A stretch of DNA of 64,000 nt from Comamonadaceae bacterium UBA4962 (GTDB taxonomy: Bacteria; Pseudomonadota; Gammaproteobacteria; Burkholderiales; Burkholderiaceae_C). Numbering within the stretch: position 1 is the first letter of the stretch; every line of letters starts with the position of its first letter. A program made the translations under genes and the position numbers. The stretch spans positions 1 to 64,000 of the forward strand of contig DHAE01000001.1 of the NCBI GenBank assembly GCA_002397315.1, in the 5' to 3' direction. Under the pieces are notes generated by a model. That model was given only the letters and a program-made list of their open reading frames with translations. It had not been told where the DNA came from and searched no databases. This document shows positions 8,067-16,247 of the stretch, one piece after another.

Positions 8067-8573
8067 ATGCGCCTGACCCAGTGGACCGATTACGCCCTGC
8101 GCGTGCTGATGTACTGCGCCGCCAGCGAAGGGCGCGCGCAGCCCGTGACCATCACCGAGGTGGCCGAGCAGCACGCGATCTCGCGCAGCCACCTCATGAA
8201 GATCGTGCAGGCGCTGGCCGCGCAGGGCCTGCTGGACACCACGCGCGGGCGGGGCGGGGGGCTGCGCCTGCGCGTGCCGGCCGCGGAGATCCGCCTGGGC
8301 GACGTCGTGCGCCTCACCGAAAGCGATTTCGACATGGTGGAGTGCTTCGATCCCGCCGTGAACCGGTGCCGCCTCACCGGCCATTGCCTGCTGCGGGGCG
8401 TGCTCGCGCAGGCCACCCAGAGCTACCTGGCGGTGCTCGACGGCGTGACGCTGGCCGATCTCGTGGCGCGCCCGGTTGCCGCAGGAGTCACGTCCACTGC
8501 GCGCCGCCGCGCGCTGTCGGCGTTGCCGGTGCCGGGGTTGCCGGTGCGCGCCCCCGTCGAGGAGTCGACCTGA
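8067..8573 (+). CDS. nsrR: Nitric-oxide-sensing Rrf2 repressor NsrR
   Basis: A 168-residue Rrf2-family winged-helix regulator. It begins MRLTQWTDYALRVLMY, with the Asp8 region conserved in NsrR. The recognition helix is ISRSHLMKIVQAL, followed by the GRGGG wing. Three cysteines, C93, C101 and C107 (VECFDPAVNRCRLTGHC), are the [4Fe-4S] ligands expected in NsrR. The 33-residue tail after LADLVARPV is longer than usual and low in complexity. It faces ytfE across the operator at 7988-8010 and is probably autoregulated. Confidence 0.93.
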   Translation: MRLTQWTDYALRVLMYCAASEGRAQPVTITEVAEQHAISRSHLMKIVQALAAQGLLDTTRGRGGGLRLRVPAAEIRLGDVVRLTESDFDMVECFDPAVNRCRLTGHCLLRGVLAQATQSYLAVLDGVTLADLVARPVAAGVTSTARRRALSALPVPGLPVRAPVEEST

Positions 8574-8787
8574 GGGCTCGCGCCGCTGCAGCGTGGCCGG
8601 GCTCCGCCCACTGGCGTCTGCTGCATTCCCGTTTCAGGGACTGCCGCGCTGCATGCACCGAGATCGCAGGATGGTGGACATGCGGCATGCGCTGGCACAC
8701 GGCCGCGTCTGCAGCTTCCATCGATATCCGGGTTCCCTCCATATGCTGGAGTTCGTGACCGGCCGACGGCCGGAGGAAGGAAGCGAC

Positions 8788-9777
8788 ATGGACCCTGCGA
8801 GCGACCCTCTGCTGCCCGGCCGCCTGCTGCGACGCCCGGGCGGGCCGGATACCGATTCCCGTTTTCCCGGCGTGCGCATCGAAGCCGCATGCCTCTGGGA
8901 CGTGCTCTCGCCCGATGCGCCGCTGCTCGTGCTGCACGAGGGCGCGATCCATGCCGAAGGGCCCGCATGGCAGGCATCGCACCGGCGGCTGCTGTTCTCC
9001 GACGTGCCCAACCGGCGCGTCAACGCCTGGTACGAAGAGGATGGCCGGGTGGAATCGGTGATCGATCCGGCCTGGTTCCCGAACGGCAATGCCGTGGCGG
9101 CGGGCGGCAGCATCTACCACTGCGAGCATGGGCGCCGCTGCATCAGCCGCTCCGCGTCCGATCTGGGCGGCGAGCCGGAACCGGTGGTGACGCATTACGA
9201 AGGCCGGCGCCTCAACGCGCCGAACGACGTGGCGGTGGCCCCCGACGGATCGGTGTGGTTCACCGACCCGGTGTTCGGGATCGTGATGCCCGCGCAGGGT
9301 GCGCTCGCCGAGCCCGAACTCGCGCACCGCAGCCTCTACCGCTTCGATCCGGCCAGCGGCACGCTCACGCGCATGGCCGACTTCGGGCAGCCGAACGGTG
9401 TCGCCCTGTCGCCCGACGGCCGCACCGTGTATGTGACCGACACGTCGAGGGCACTGGGCGAGGCACCCGGCGGTGTTCCAGGAACCAGGCACGACGTCGA
9501 GGCCTTCACCCTCGGCGCGGATGGCGCGCTTGCCCATCGGCGCTTTTTCTGCTCGCCCGCCCAGGGCAATCCCGACGGCCTCGCGGTGGATGCCCGCGGC
9601 TGGGTCTGGTGCAGCGCGGCGGACGGCGTCCACGTCTGGTCGGCGGAGCAGGAATACCTCGGCTGCATCCCCGTCGCGGAGGTGGTGTGCAACGTCTGCT
9701 TCGGCGGCAGCAGCGGGCAACGGCTGTTCATCGCGGCGTCGACACGGCTGCTCGCGATCGATCTGCGCGCGGGCTGA
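8788..9777 (+). CDS. SMP-30/gluconolactonase-family lactonase
   Basis: A 329-residue six-bladed beta-propeller of the SMP-30/gluconolactonase/LRE family, which hydrolyses sugar or other lactones with a bound divalent metal. Visible hallmarks are EGPAW near residue 56 (metal-ligand Glu), RLNAPNDVAVAPDGSVWFTDP near 140-160 (metal-ligand Asn), PNGVALSPDGRTVYVTDT and GNPDGLAVDARGWVW (ligand Asp). The ATG at 8788 is preceded by GGAGGAAGG. No signal peptide is seen, so it should be cytoplasmic. It converges with the GMC-DoxX-cupin-VOC operon, which could supply its lactone substrate. Confidence 0.88.
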   Translation: MDPASDPLLPGRLLRRPGGPDTDSRFPGVRIEAACLWDVLSPDAPLLVLHEGAIHAEGPAWQASHRRLLFSDVPNRRVNAWYEEDGRVESVIDPAWFPNGNAVAAGGSIYHCEHGRRCISRSASDLGGEPEPVVTHYEGRRLNAPNDVAVAPDGSVWFTDPVFGIVMPAQGALAEPELAHRSLYRFDPASGTLTRMADFGQPNGVALSPDGRTVYVTDTSRALGEAPGGVPGTRHDVEAFTLGADGALAHRRFFCSPAQGNPDGLAVDARGWVWCSAADGVHVWSAEQEYLGCIPVAEVVCNVCFGGSSGQRLFIAASTRLLAIDLRAG

Positions 9778-9847
9778 ACGCCGGGCTTCGTCCTGGCAGG
9801 CCGCCATGCCGGGGCAGGTATCGGCCCTCCGGAGATGGAGCGGCGGA

Positions 9848-10714
9848 TCAGGCGGCGGCTGGCGCCGTGCCGGCGATCTGGTGGATGTGACCGTCCGGAT
9901 CGCGCAGCAAAGCGGCGGCCGGGCCCTGCCAGACGGTGCGCGTCGCGGCCACGTCGTTCGTCGCCCATGGCCCGATCGGCGCGCCCTGCGGATGCCGGTA
10001 GTGCAGCAGTTCGACGTGCGGCCCGGGCCCCGCGGGACGCATCGGCACCACGTCCACGCGCACGCCGTCCAGGCCGTCGAGCGCCACCTGCGTCGGCCCC
10101 TGGTTGAGCGTGGCGCGGCCTTCCACCAGGCCGTGGGCACGGTAGAACGCGCGGGACCGCTCGGCATCGGCCACCGCGATCGCGCTGTGGTCGATGCCGA
10201 GGATGCCGGGGCCCGTCCATCCGCGGCGTGCGCCATCGGGGAAGTGGATCAGCTCCAGCGGATGCCCCTCCGGATCGCGGAACTTGACCGCGGCGACCCC
10301 GCCGGTGGAGGCGGGCAGTGTCACCGGGCCGCTGTGGCTGATCGGCGTCGCGCCGGCCGCCCGTGCGCGGTCCCAGGCGGCGGCGATGTCGTCGGTGACC
10401 AGCGCGAAGTGCTGGAAGCACTGCGATGCGGCGTCCGTGCCCTCCGGGTAAGGACGACCGGGATGGTCGTACTGATCGATCCACAATCGCGTCGCGCCCA
10501 GGCGCATCGCGTGCCGCGTGCCGCCATTCGCAAGGCCGAGCAGCGCCGCCTCGGCCGCCGCGATCGGCCGGGGTGCTGCCTCCCGCACGAAGCCGAGCGC
10601 GGTGTAGAAGCGCGCCAGGGCCGCACTGTCGCGGGCGACCAGGCAGAAGGCCGTGATACCGGTCAGCGCCATCGCATGCCGCAGGGCGACGGGTCGCATT
10701 GCATTGCTTTGCAT
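9848..10714 (-). CDS. VOC-superfamily protein with two glyoxalase-like domains
   Basis: About 288 residues made of two vicinal-oxygen-chelate modules. The first is ITAFCLVARDSAALARFYTALG to KFRDPEGHPLELIHFP. The second is ILGIDHSAIAVADAERSRAFY to LLRDPDGHIHQI. The paired HxE/HxH-type metal ligands suggest a lyase, isomerase or ring-cleavage-type enzyme; the substrate is unknown. Start uncertain: ATGs at 10714, 10699 and 10672 (MALTGITAF) are all possible and none has a strong ribosome-binding site. It is the last gene of the GMC operon, 47 bases below the cupin gene. Confidence 0.8.
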   Translation of the reverse strand: MQSNAMRPVALRHAMALTGITAFCLVARDSAALARFYTALGFVREAAPRPIAAAEAALLGLANGGTRHAMRLGATRLWIDQYDHPGRPYPEGTDAASQCFQHFALVTDDIAAAWDRARAAGATPISHSGPVTLPASTGGVAAVKFRDPEGHPLELIHFPDGARRGWTGPGILGIDHSAIAVADAERSRAFYRAHGLVEGRATLNQGPTQVALDGLDGVRVDVVPMRPAGPGPHVELLHYRHPQGAPIGPWATNDVAATRTVWQGPAAALLRDPDGHIHQIAGTAPAAA

Positions 10715-10761
10715 GGGATGGCGCACCGTCGTCGCGCGAAGGCGGCGTACTCGGCCTCGGC

Positions 10762-11208
10762 TCAACCCAGCGCGCACGGCCGGCGCACCGGCGCGCGGTG
10801 CAGTTGCACCGTCATCAGGCGGCAGGGCTCGTCGCCCACGGTGCCGGAGCGGTGGCCCTTCTTTCCGTCCACTTCCGCGCAGCCCTGGTCGCCGCCGAAG
10901 GAGAACTCGCCCGGGCCCTGCTCGATGCGGGTGCCGTCCATCGCCTCGATCCACCAGCGGCCCGAGAGCACCACGATCCATTGCGGGGCCGGGTTCTCGT
11001 GCCAGTCGCCCACCCAGCCGACCGGCTGCACGGTGAAGACGACGGTCGATTCGCCGCGCTCCATGGCGTTGTTCCACTGCGGATCGGCGGCGCCGACGCG
11101 GTGCAGCTCATAGTCGGTGAGCGTGCAGGCCTGGAAGCGGCTGACGCCGTCGGCATCGGTGTAGAGGTGCTGGTAGGGCACGGACGGGCGGGGGCCGGTA
11201 TCGGACAT
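10762..11208 (-). CDS. Cupin-domain protein
   Basis: A 148-residue protein with a single small beta-barrel. GDWHENPAPQWIVVLSGRWWIEAMDG resembles cupin motif 1 with a His-Glu pair, and GPGEFSFGGDQG with later HR resembles motif 2. These proteins bind a metal and serve as dioxygenases, isomerases or sugar binders; activity is not predictable here. Its ATG directly abuts the DoxX stop codon (11209), so the two are translationally linked. It probably acts in the same pathway as the GMC oxidoreductase upstream. Confidence 0.75.
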   Translation of the reverse strand: MSDTGPRPSVPYQHLYTDADGVSRFQACTLTDYELHRVGAADPQWNNAMERGESTVVFTVQPVGWVGDWHENPAPQWIVVLSGRWWIEAMDGTRIEQGPGEFSFGGDQGCAEVDGKKGHRSGTVGDEPCRLMTVQLHRAPVRRPCALG

Positions 11209-11670
11209 TCAATGGCTCCGGTAGGGTTGGCTCGACGCGAAGGGCGCATCGAGGAAGGGCTGCAGGCCGGAACCGTCGGTGCCGACCACCAGCAGCAGGA
11301 AGCCGGCGCCCAGCGCCAGGTTCTTGAGGAAGTCCCAGAACAGCCCGCGCGCCTGGCCGTCGGGGTTCGACCAGAAGTCCCCGGGCTTCCAGAACGGCTT
11401 GAACAGCACCGCGGTCGCGAAGCAGTAGCCCGCGATCGCGAAGGCCGCCGCCCGGTCCGAAACGCCGGCCACCACGCCGATGCTGCACACCACCTCGATC
11501 GCCAGGCCCGCCAGGATCACGGCGCGGGCCAGCCAGCGCGGCCTGAACACCTCCTGCGCCTGGCCCACCGCATGGCCGAAGCCCAGCAGCTTGTCGAGCG
11601 CGCTGAACGGCAGGAAGATCAGCACCATCACGCAGCGCACGAGGAAGGTCACGATGATGGCGGCGGTCAC
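11209..11670 (-). CDS. DoxX/DoxD-like membrane protein
   Basis: A 153-residue protein with four predicted membrane helices: VTAAIIVTFLVRCVMVLIFLP, AVILAGLAIEVVCSIGVVAG, AAAFAIAGYCFATAVLF and LALGAGFLLLVVG. It fits DoxX-like quinone-linked or redox-partner proteins. The start is a GTG whose last bases overlap the GMC stop (GTGA), a sign of translational coupling. The pairing with a GMC dehydrogenase suggests a membrane electron acceptor or anchor for it. That partnership is inference. Confidence 0.75.
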   Translation of the reverse strand: MTAAIIVTFLVRCVMVLIFLPFSALDKLLGFGHAVGQAQEVFRPRWLARAVILAGLAIEVVCSIGVVAGVSDRAAAFAIAGYCFATAVLFKPFWKPGDFWSNPDGQARGLFWDFLKNLALGAGFLLLVVGTDGSGLQPFLDAPFASSQPYRSH

Positions 11671-13226
11671 AGGCGCCCCTTCAGGATGTCGGCCACGCGC
11701 AATGCGTTCGCGATGATGGTGAGCGTGGGGTTCACCGCGCCGATCGAGGGGAAGAAGCTCGCGTCGGTCACGTAGAGGTTGTCCACCTCGTGCGCCCGGC
11801 AGTCGAGGTCCAGCACCGAGGTCGCCGGGTCGGTGCCGAAGCGGCAGGTGCCGGCCTGGTGCGCGGTGCCGGAGAGCGGGATGTCCTTGCCGAGGTAGAG
11901 CGAGCGCTGCACCAGCACCGCGGGCCAGCCGATCGCATCCAGCACCTGCTTGAGCTTGGCCTGCAGGCGCCTGAGCGCCTCCGCATTGGTCTCGCGCACG
12001 TCCAGGTGCACCGTGCCGTCCCGGTAGTACACCCGGTTCTCGGGGATCGGCAGGTCCTCGGTCTGCAGCCAGAAGTCCATCGAATGCCGGGCCATCTCTT
12101 CGAACGGCATCTCGGGCAGGTGCTTCATCAGGCCGGGCAGCGGCGCCTCGCCCTTGATCTGGTCCGCATGGCTGGTCGCGCACATCTGGATCAGGCCCAG
12201 CGGATGCTCCCAGTCGTCGCTGCCGAAGTAGAAGTCGCCCAGCGCGAGCGTCTTCTGGAAGACCGTCTCGTTGACCTCCTTCATCACCGCCATCACGATC
12301 GACATCTCGTGGCGCATGTAGTTGCGGCCGACCTGGTCCGAGCCGTTGGCGAGGCCATGGGGGTGCCGTTCGTTCGCCGAGCGCAGCAGCAGCAGGGCGG
12401 ACGACAGCGCGCCGCAGGCCACCACCACGGTGCCGGCGGTGTAGCGCTCCTCGCGGCCGCCGCGCTCCACCACGACGCCTTCCACCCGGCGTCCGCTGGC
12501 ATCGGTCTCCAGGCGCGAGGCATAGGCGCCGGTCAGCAGCGTGACGTTCGGATGGTCGCGCAGCATCGGGTCGATGCACATCACCTGCGCGTCGGCCTTT
12601 CCGTTCAGCAGGCAGGGAAAGCCGTCGAAATACGAGCAGCGCATGCAGGTGCTCGTCGGCGTGGCGAAGCCGTCTTCCTTCTGGTCCAGCAGGATGCCGA
12701 GCGGCAGGTGGAACGGGTGCAGGCCGATGCCCTGCAATTTCTCGCTCAGCTCCGCGATCTTGGGCTCGTGCCGGACGGGCGGGAAGGGGTAGGCGGTGGT
12801 GCCCGGGTCGAGCGGATCGTCGCCCCGCAGGCCGTGCACGTGGAACAGCGCTTCGGCCTCGTCGTACCAGGGAGCGAAGTCGGCATACGCCAGCGGCCAG
12901 GCCGGGGAGACGCCGCCGTGGTGCCGCACCTCCCCGAAATCGCGCTCGCGCAGCCGCAGCAGTGCCGCGCCGTACACCTTCGAATTGCCGCCCACGCAGT
13001 AATGGAGCTGAGGCGCGAAGCGGTGGCCGTCCCGGTCGACCCAGGATTCGCGCGCCTGGTAGCGGCCCTCCACGAACACCGCCTGCGCGCTCCAGTTGGC
13101 TTCCTCGCGCCGCAGGTAGTCGCCGCGCTCGAGGATCAGGATGCGCTTGCCGGTCGGTGCGAGCCGGTGCGCGAGGCTGGCGCCGCCCGGGCCGCTGCCG
13201 ATGACGATCAGGTCGTAGTGGGACAT
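11667..13226 (-). CDS. GMC-family FAD oxidoreductase
   Basis: A 519-residue flavoprotein of the glucose-methanol-choline family. The N-terminal Rossmann motif is DLIVIGSGPGGASLAHRLA, followed by LERGDYLRREE. The C-terminal GMC domain has SGTAHQAGTCRFG (active-site His region) and SIGAVNPTLTIIANALRVAD (NPxxT, second catalytic residue Asn). A cysteine-rich stretch (TSTCMRCSYFDGFPC) in the middle is unusual and resembles the cluster-like segment of bacterial gluconate/sorbosone dehydrogenase-type GMC subunits. No signal peptide is evident. The ATG at 13226 has GGAAGAAAG upstream. It is the first gene of a four-gene operon. Confidence 0.88.
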   Translation of the reverse strand: MSHYDLIVIGSGPGGASLAHRLAPTGKRILILERGDYLRREEANWSAQAVFVEGRYQARESWVDRDGHRFAPQLHYCVGGNSKVYGAALLRLRERDFGEVRHHGGVSPAWPLAYADFAPWYDEAEALFHVHGLRGDDPLDPGTTAYPFPPVRHEPKIAELSEKLQGIGLHPFHLPLGILLDQKEDGFATPTSTCMRCSYFDGFPCLLNGKADAQVMCIDPMLRDHPNVTLLTGAYASRLETDASGRRVEGVVVERGGREERYTAGTVVVACGALSSALLLLRSANERHPHGLANGSDQVGRNYMRHEMSIVMAVMKEVNETVFQKTLALGDFYFGSDDWEHPLGLIQMCATSHADQIKGEAPLPGLMKHLPEMPFEEMARHSMDFWLQTEDLPIPENRVYYRDGTVHLDVRETNAEALRRLQAKLKQVLDAIGWPAVLVQRSLYLGKDIPLSGTAHQAGTCRFGTDPATSVLDLDCRAHEVDNLYVTDASFFPSIGAVNPTLTIIANALRVADILKGRL

Positions 13227-13526
13227 CAGGCTTTCTTCCTTCATCGAACCGGGGCGGCCGGCTGCGTTCGGTGCCGGGACCGTGGGGTGGCCGGCCTGCG
13301 GTCGCCGTGCCGTGGTCGTCGGTTCGCGCCGCACCGCGATGGGCCCTGCGCACAGGGAGGGCGGTCCATCTGGCGGCATTCATCGTAGCTCAGCCATTGG
13401 CGCGCCACAGGCCATCCGGCTGCCGATTCCAGCAGTCCTGGCGTGTTCGCGGTCGAGTCCTACAGGCCGCGAAAGGCCGTGCCACGCGTCCGGCCCGGCC
13501 CCGGGGCGCGGCTTCGGAGCCGTCCG
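13227..13526. other. Intergenic region without a recognisable gene
   Basis: Three hundred bases between the GMC operon start and the end of the LysR gene, both on the minus strand. It should hold the GMC promoter, but no convincing -35/-10 pair or operator stands out. Short open frames here have no coding character. Confidence 0.5.
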
Positions 13527-14483
13527 CTACTTCTTCACGGGCTTGCGGGCAGCGCCCGTGCGCCGCTTGCCGAGGCCCGTGCCCAGCCAGTCCCGGGCGG
13601 CGGCCATCACGCACTGCGTGAGCCGCTCCAGGCCCGCCTGCGCCGATCGCGGATGCGCCCAGTAGAGCGCCACGTCCATGCCGGTGCCGGGCAGCATCTC
13701 CACCAGCGTGCCGTCGGCGAGCTGCCGCTCGATCAGCACCGTGGGGTGCATGCCCCAGCCGATGCCCATCTCGCAGCTGCGTAGAAAGCCCTGGTTGGAT
13801 GGCAGGAAGTGCCGCGGCGGATGGCGGCGCGAGCCCAGCCCCTGGCGCTGCAGCCACTGGTCCTGCAGGCGGTCCTTGCGGCTGTAGACCATCATCGGTG
13901 CCTGCGCCATCGTCTCGGGAGTCACGCCGTCCGCGCGCTTGCCGAAATGCCGGCGCACGAAGTCCGGGCTGGCGGCGGCCACGTAGTGCATAGCGCCGAG
14001 CGGCCAGGTGTTGCAGCCCGCGATCGTGCCGGCCGTCGCCGTCACGGCGGCGATCACGTCGCCCTCGCGCAGCCGCTGCGCGGTGTGCTCCTGGTCGTCG
14101 ATGCGGACGTCCAGCAGTTCGTTGCCGCCGGCCGTGAACGCCGCCATCGCGTCCATGAACCAGGTGGAGAGCGAATCGTCGTTCACCGCCAGCTTGAGCG
14201 TGGGCGCGGGCGCCTGCACGTCGGGCACCAGCGCCGGATGGGCCCGGCGCAGATCGTTCTCCAGCAGCGCCACCTGCTCGAGGTGCAGGCACAGGCGCCG
14301 GCCGGCCTCGGTGCCCGTGCAGGGTGTGCCGCGCTGCACCAGTACCTGCCCGGCGCGCTCCTCCAGTTGCTTGACGCGCTGCGACACGGCCGAGGGCGTA
14401 ACGTGCAGGCGCCGCGCCGCGCGCTCGAAGCTGCCTTCGCGCACGACGGCCGCCAAAGCTTCCAGTCCGGGGTAATCGAGCAT
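13527..14483 (-). CDS. argP: LysR-type regulator, ArgP/LysG subgroup
   Basis: A 318-residue LysR protein. The N-terminal winged helix reads LDYPGLEALAAVVREGSFERAARRLHVTPSAVSQRVKQLEERAGQ, which is very close to ArgP/LysG. The effector domain carries LKLAVNDDSLSTWF, also typical of this subgroup. ArgP/LysG proteins activate a basic-amino-acid exporter when lysine or arginine accumulates. The start MLDYPG at 14483 matches family length; the longer frame upstream would cross the divergent promoter. It is divergent from the LysE gene at 14554, its likely target. The tail is Lys/Arg-rich. Confidence 0.88.
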   Translation of the reverse strand: MLDYPGLEALAAVVREGSFERAARRLHVTPSAVSQRVKQLEERAGQVLVQRGTPCTGTEAGRRLCLHLEQVALLENDLRRAHPALVPDVQAPAPTLKLAVNDDSLSTWFMDAMAAFTAGGNELLDVRIDDQEHTAQRLREGDVIAAVTATAGTIAGCNTWPLGAMHYVAAASPDFVRRHFGKRADGVTPETMAQAPMMVYSRKDRLQDQWLQRQGLGSRRHPPRHFLPSNQGFLRSCEMGIGWGMHPTVLIERQLADGTLVEMLPGTGMDVALYWAHPRSAQAGLERLTQCVMAAARDWLGTGLGKRRTGAARKPVKK

Positions 14484-14553
14484 GAAGTGATGCTTAATGA
14501 TGGTTAGGTGATTTAAGTTTACATAACCTGCGGCACTGCCCAGAATCGGCCGC
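14484..14553. promoter_or_regulatory. Divergent argP/lysE regulatory region with inverted repeat
   Basis: A 70-bp A/T-rich spacer. GGTTA at 14502-14506 and TAACC at 14524-14528 form an inverted repeat around AAGTTTACA. The spacing is compatible with a LysR-type T-N11-A site. It probably carries both promoters and the regulator's binding site. Confidence 0.5.
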
Positions 14554-15228
14554 ATGTGGGCACTTCTCTCTTCCTCCTCCTCGTCGCCCTTCGGGCTCTC
14601 CGGCAGTGCGGCGCCGGGCGCGTGGCTGGCCGGCTTCACGGTCTGCATGTCGCTGATCGTCTCCATCGGCGCGCAGAACGCCTACGTGCTGCGCCAGGCG
14701 GTCGCGGGGCGGCACGTGCGGGCCTGCGTGGTGCTGTGCGTGCTGGTGGATGCCGTGCTGATCGGCGCCGGCGTGGCCGGCATGGCGCGGCTGCTCGAGA
14801 GCGCGCCCGGCCTGGGCCGCATGCTCACGCTGGGCGGCGCCATCTTCCTGCTGGCCTACGGCCTGTTCGCATGGCACCGGGCCCTGTTCGGCGCGGGCGC
14901 GGGCCTGCGCACCGATGGAGATCGGGCCCGCCAGGGGCTGCTCGGCGTGCTCGGCACCCTGGCCGCGATCACGCTGCTCAATCCCCACGTGTACCTCGAC
15001 ACCGTGGTGCTGGTGGGCTCCATCGGCGCGCGGCAGGAGGGCGGATTGAAGTGGGTGTTCGTGGCCGGTGCCGCCTCGGCCAGCCTGCTGTGGTTCCTGA
15101 TGCTCGCCTTCGCCGGGCGGCAACTGCAGGGGGTGTTCGCCAAGCCGATGGCGTGGCGCCTGCTGGACGGCCTCACGGGCGCGATCATGATGACCCTGTC
15201 CTTCTGGCTGTGGCAGGGGCTCGAATGA
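14554..15228 (+). CDS. lysE: LysE/ArgO-family amino-acid exporter
   Basis: A 224-residue inner-membrane exporter of lysine/arginine. After a serine-rich start come GFTVCMSLIVSIGAQNAYVLRQ (family signature), and helices around VVLCVLVDAVLIGAGVAG, LTLGGAIFLLAYGLFAW, GVLGTLAAITLLNPHVYLDT (the NPHVYLD motif), VFVAGAASASLLWFLMLAFA and LTGAIMMTLSFWL. Six helices fit the family. It is divergent from the ArgP/LysG-type regulator, matching the known lysG-lysE arrangement. Its stop abuts a hairpin that serves the convergent metQ gene. Confidence 0.92.
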   Translation: MWALLSSSSSSPFGLSGSAAPGAWLAGFTVCMSLIVSIGAQNAYVLRQAVAGRHVRACVVLCVLVDAVLIGAGVAGMARLLESAPGLGRMLTLGGAIFLLAYGLFAWHRALFGAGAGLRTDGDRARQGLLGVLGTLAAITLLNPHVYLDTVVLVGSIGARQEGGLKWVFVAGAASASLLWFLMLAFAGRQLQGVFAKPMAWRLLDGLTGAIMMTLSFWLWQGLE

Positions 15229-15255
15229 AAAAAAGGCGCCGCGAAAGCGGCGCCT
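15229..15255 (-). terminator. Rho-independent terminator of metQ
   Basis: The stem AGGCGCCGC (15234-15242) pairs with GCGGCGCCT (15247-15255) around GAAA. On the minus strand it is followed by a run of seven Ts that overlaps the lysE stop region. Confidence 0.85.
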
Positions 15256-15280
15256 CGTACGGGCTGGACGGCGCGGGCGC

Positions 15281-16069
15281 TCAGAACGCCGGCACGATCG
15301 CGCCCTGGTACTTGTCCTGGATGAACTTCTTCACCTCGGGCGTGTGCAGCGCCTTCACCAGCTTGGCGATCGACGGATCGTCGGCACGGTCGGCGCGCGC
15401 GGCGATCAGGTTGGCGTAGGGCGAATCGCTGCCTTCGATGAACAGCGCGTCCTTCGTCGGGTTCAGCTTCGCCTCGATCGCGTAGTTGGTGTTGATCAGG
15501 GCCAGGTCCACGTCCTGCAGCGCGCGGGGCAGCAGGGCGGCTTCCAGTTCGCGGAACTTGAGTTTCTTCGGGTTCTTGGCGATGTCGATCGGCGTGGCCG
15601 TGATGTTCTTCGTGTCCTTCAGCGTGATCAGGCCCTGCTTCTGCAGCAGGATCAGCGCGCGGCCCGCGTTCGAAGGGTCGTTGGGGATGGCGATGGTGGC
15701 GCCGTCCTTGAGTTCGCTCACGGCCTTGATCTTCTTCGAATAGGCGCCGAAGGGCTCCACGTGGACCTTGCCGTTCGGCACGGCGACGAGGCTGCTCTTG
15801 CGGTCCTTGTTGTAGCTGTCCAGGTAGGGCTGGTGCTGGAAGAAGTTGGCGTCGAGCTGCTTGTCCTCCACGGCCGCGTTGGGCTGGATGTAGTCGCTGA
15901 ATTCGCGCACCTGCAGGTCCACGCCCTGGGCCTTGAGCTGGGGCTTCACGAAGTTCAGGATTTCCGCATGCGGCACGGCGGAGGCCGCCACCTTCAGGAC
16001 GGTGTCTGCGGCGTGGGCGGATACGGCGAGCGCGGCGAGGGCCAGGGCGGAGAGGGCTTTCTTCAGCAT
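15281..16069 (-). CDS. metQ: Methionine-type ABC transporter substrate-binding protein, MetQ/NlpA family
   Basis: A 262-residue periplasmic binding protein. A Sec signal (MLKKALSALALAALAVSAHA) is followed by the NlpA-family core: KVAASAVPHAEILNFVKPQL, NAAVEDKQLDANFFQHQPYLD, GKVHVEPFGAYSKK and AIPNDPSNAGRALILLQ. There is no lipobox cysteine, so unlike E. coli MetQ it should be soluble. No metN or metI is adjacent, so it must work with a distant ATPase/permease. A terminator follows and a candidate promoter lies at 16220-16247. Confidence 0.88.
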   Translation of the reverse strand: MLKKALSALALAALAVSAHAADTVLKVAASAVPHAEILNFVKPQLKAQGVDLQVREFSDYIQPNAAVEDKQLDANFFQHQPYLDSYNKDRKSSLVAVPNGKVHVEPFGAYSKKIKAVSELKDGATIAIPNDPSNAGRALILLQKQGLITLKDTKNITATPIDIAKNPKKLKFRELEAALLPRALQDVDLALINTNYAIEAKLNPTKDALFIEGSDSPYANLIAARADRADDPSIAKLVKALHTPEVKKFIQDKYQGAIVPAF

Positions 16070-16219
16070 CGGGAAACGGCTTTCTTCGGTCGGTTCAGGC
16101 AAGGACGCGAGGTCCGGTGTCGGATGGGGCACCCGCCGCGGCCCGGGCCGCCGCAGGTTTCCAAGAACACGAAGTCTAGGTAGTTTCCCGCAGGTTCACC
16201 ACGTTTTTATCGTCATATC

Positions 16220-16247
16220 CATATAACACGCTGGCCGCTTATATCAA
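16220..16247 (-). promoter_or_regulatory. Candidate metQ promoter
   Basis: On the minus strand TTGATA (16247-16242) and TATATG (16225-16220) are separated by 16 bases in a strikingly A/T-rich patch upstream of metQ. The -35 overlaps the serB stop. Predicted by eye only. Confidence 0.35.
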
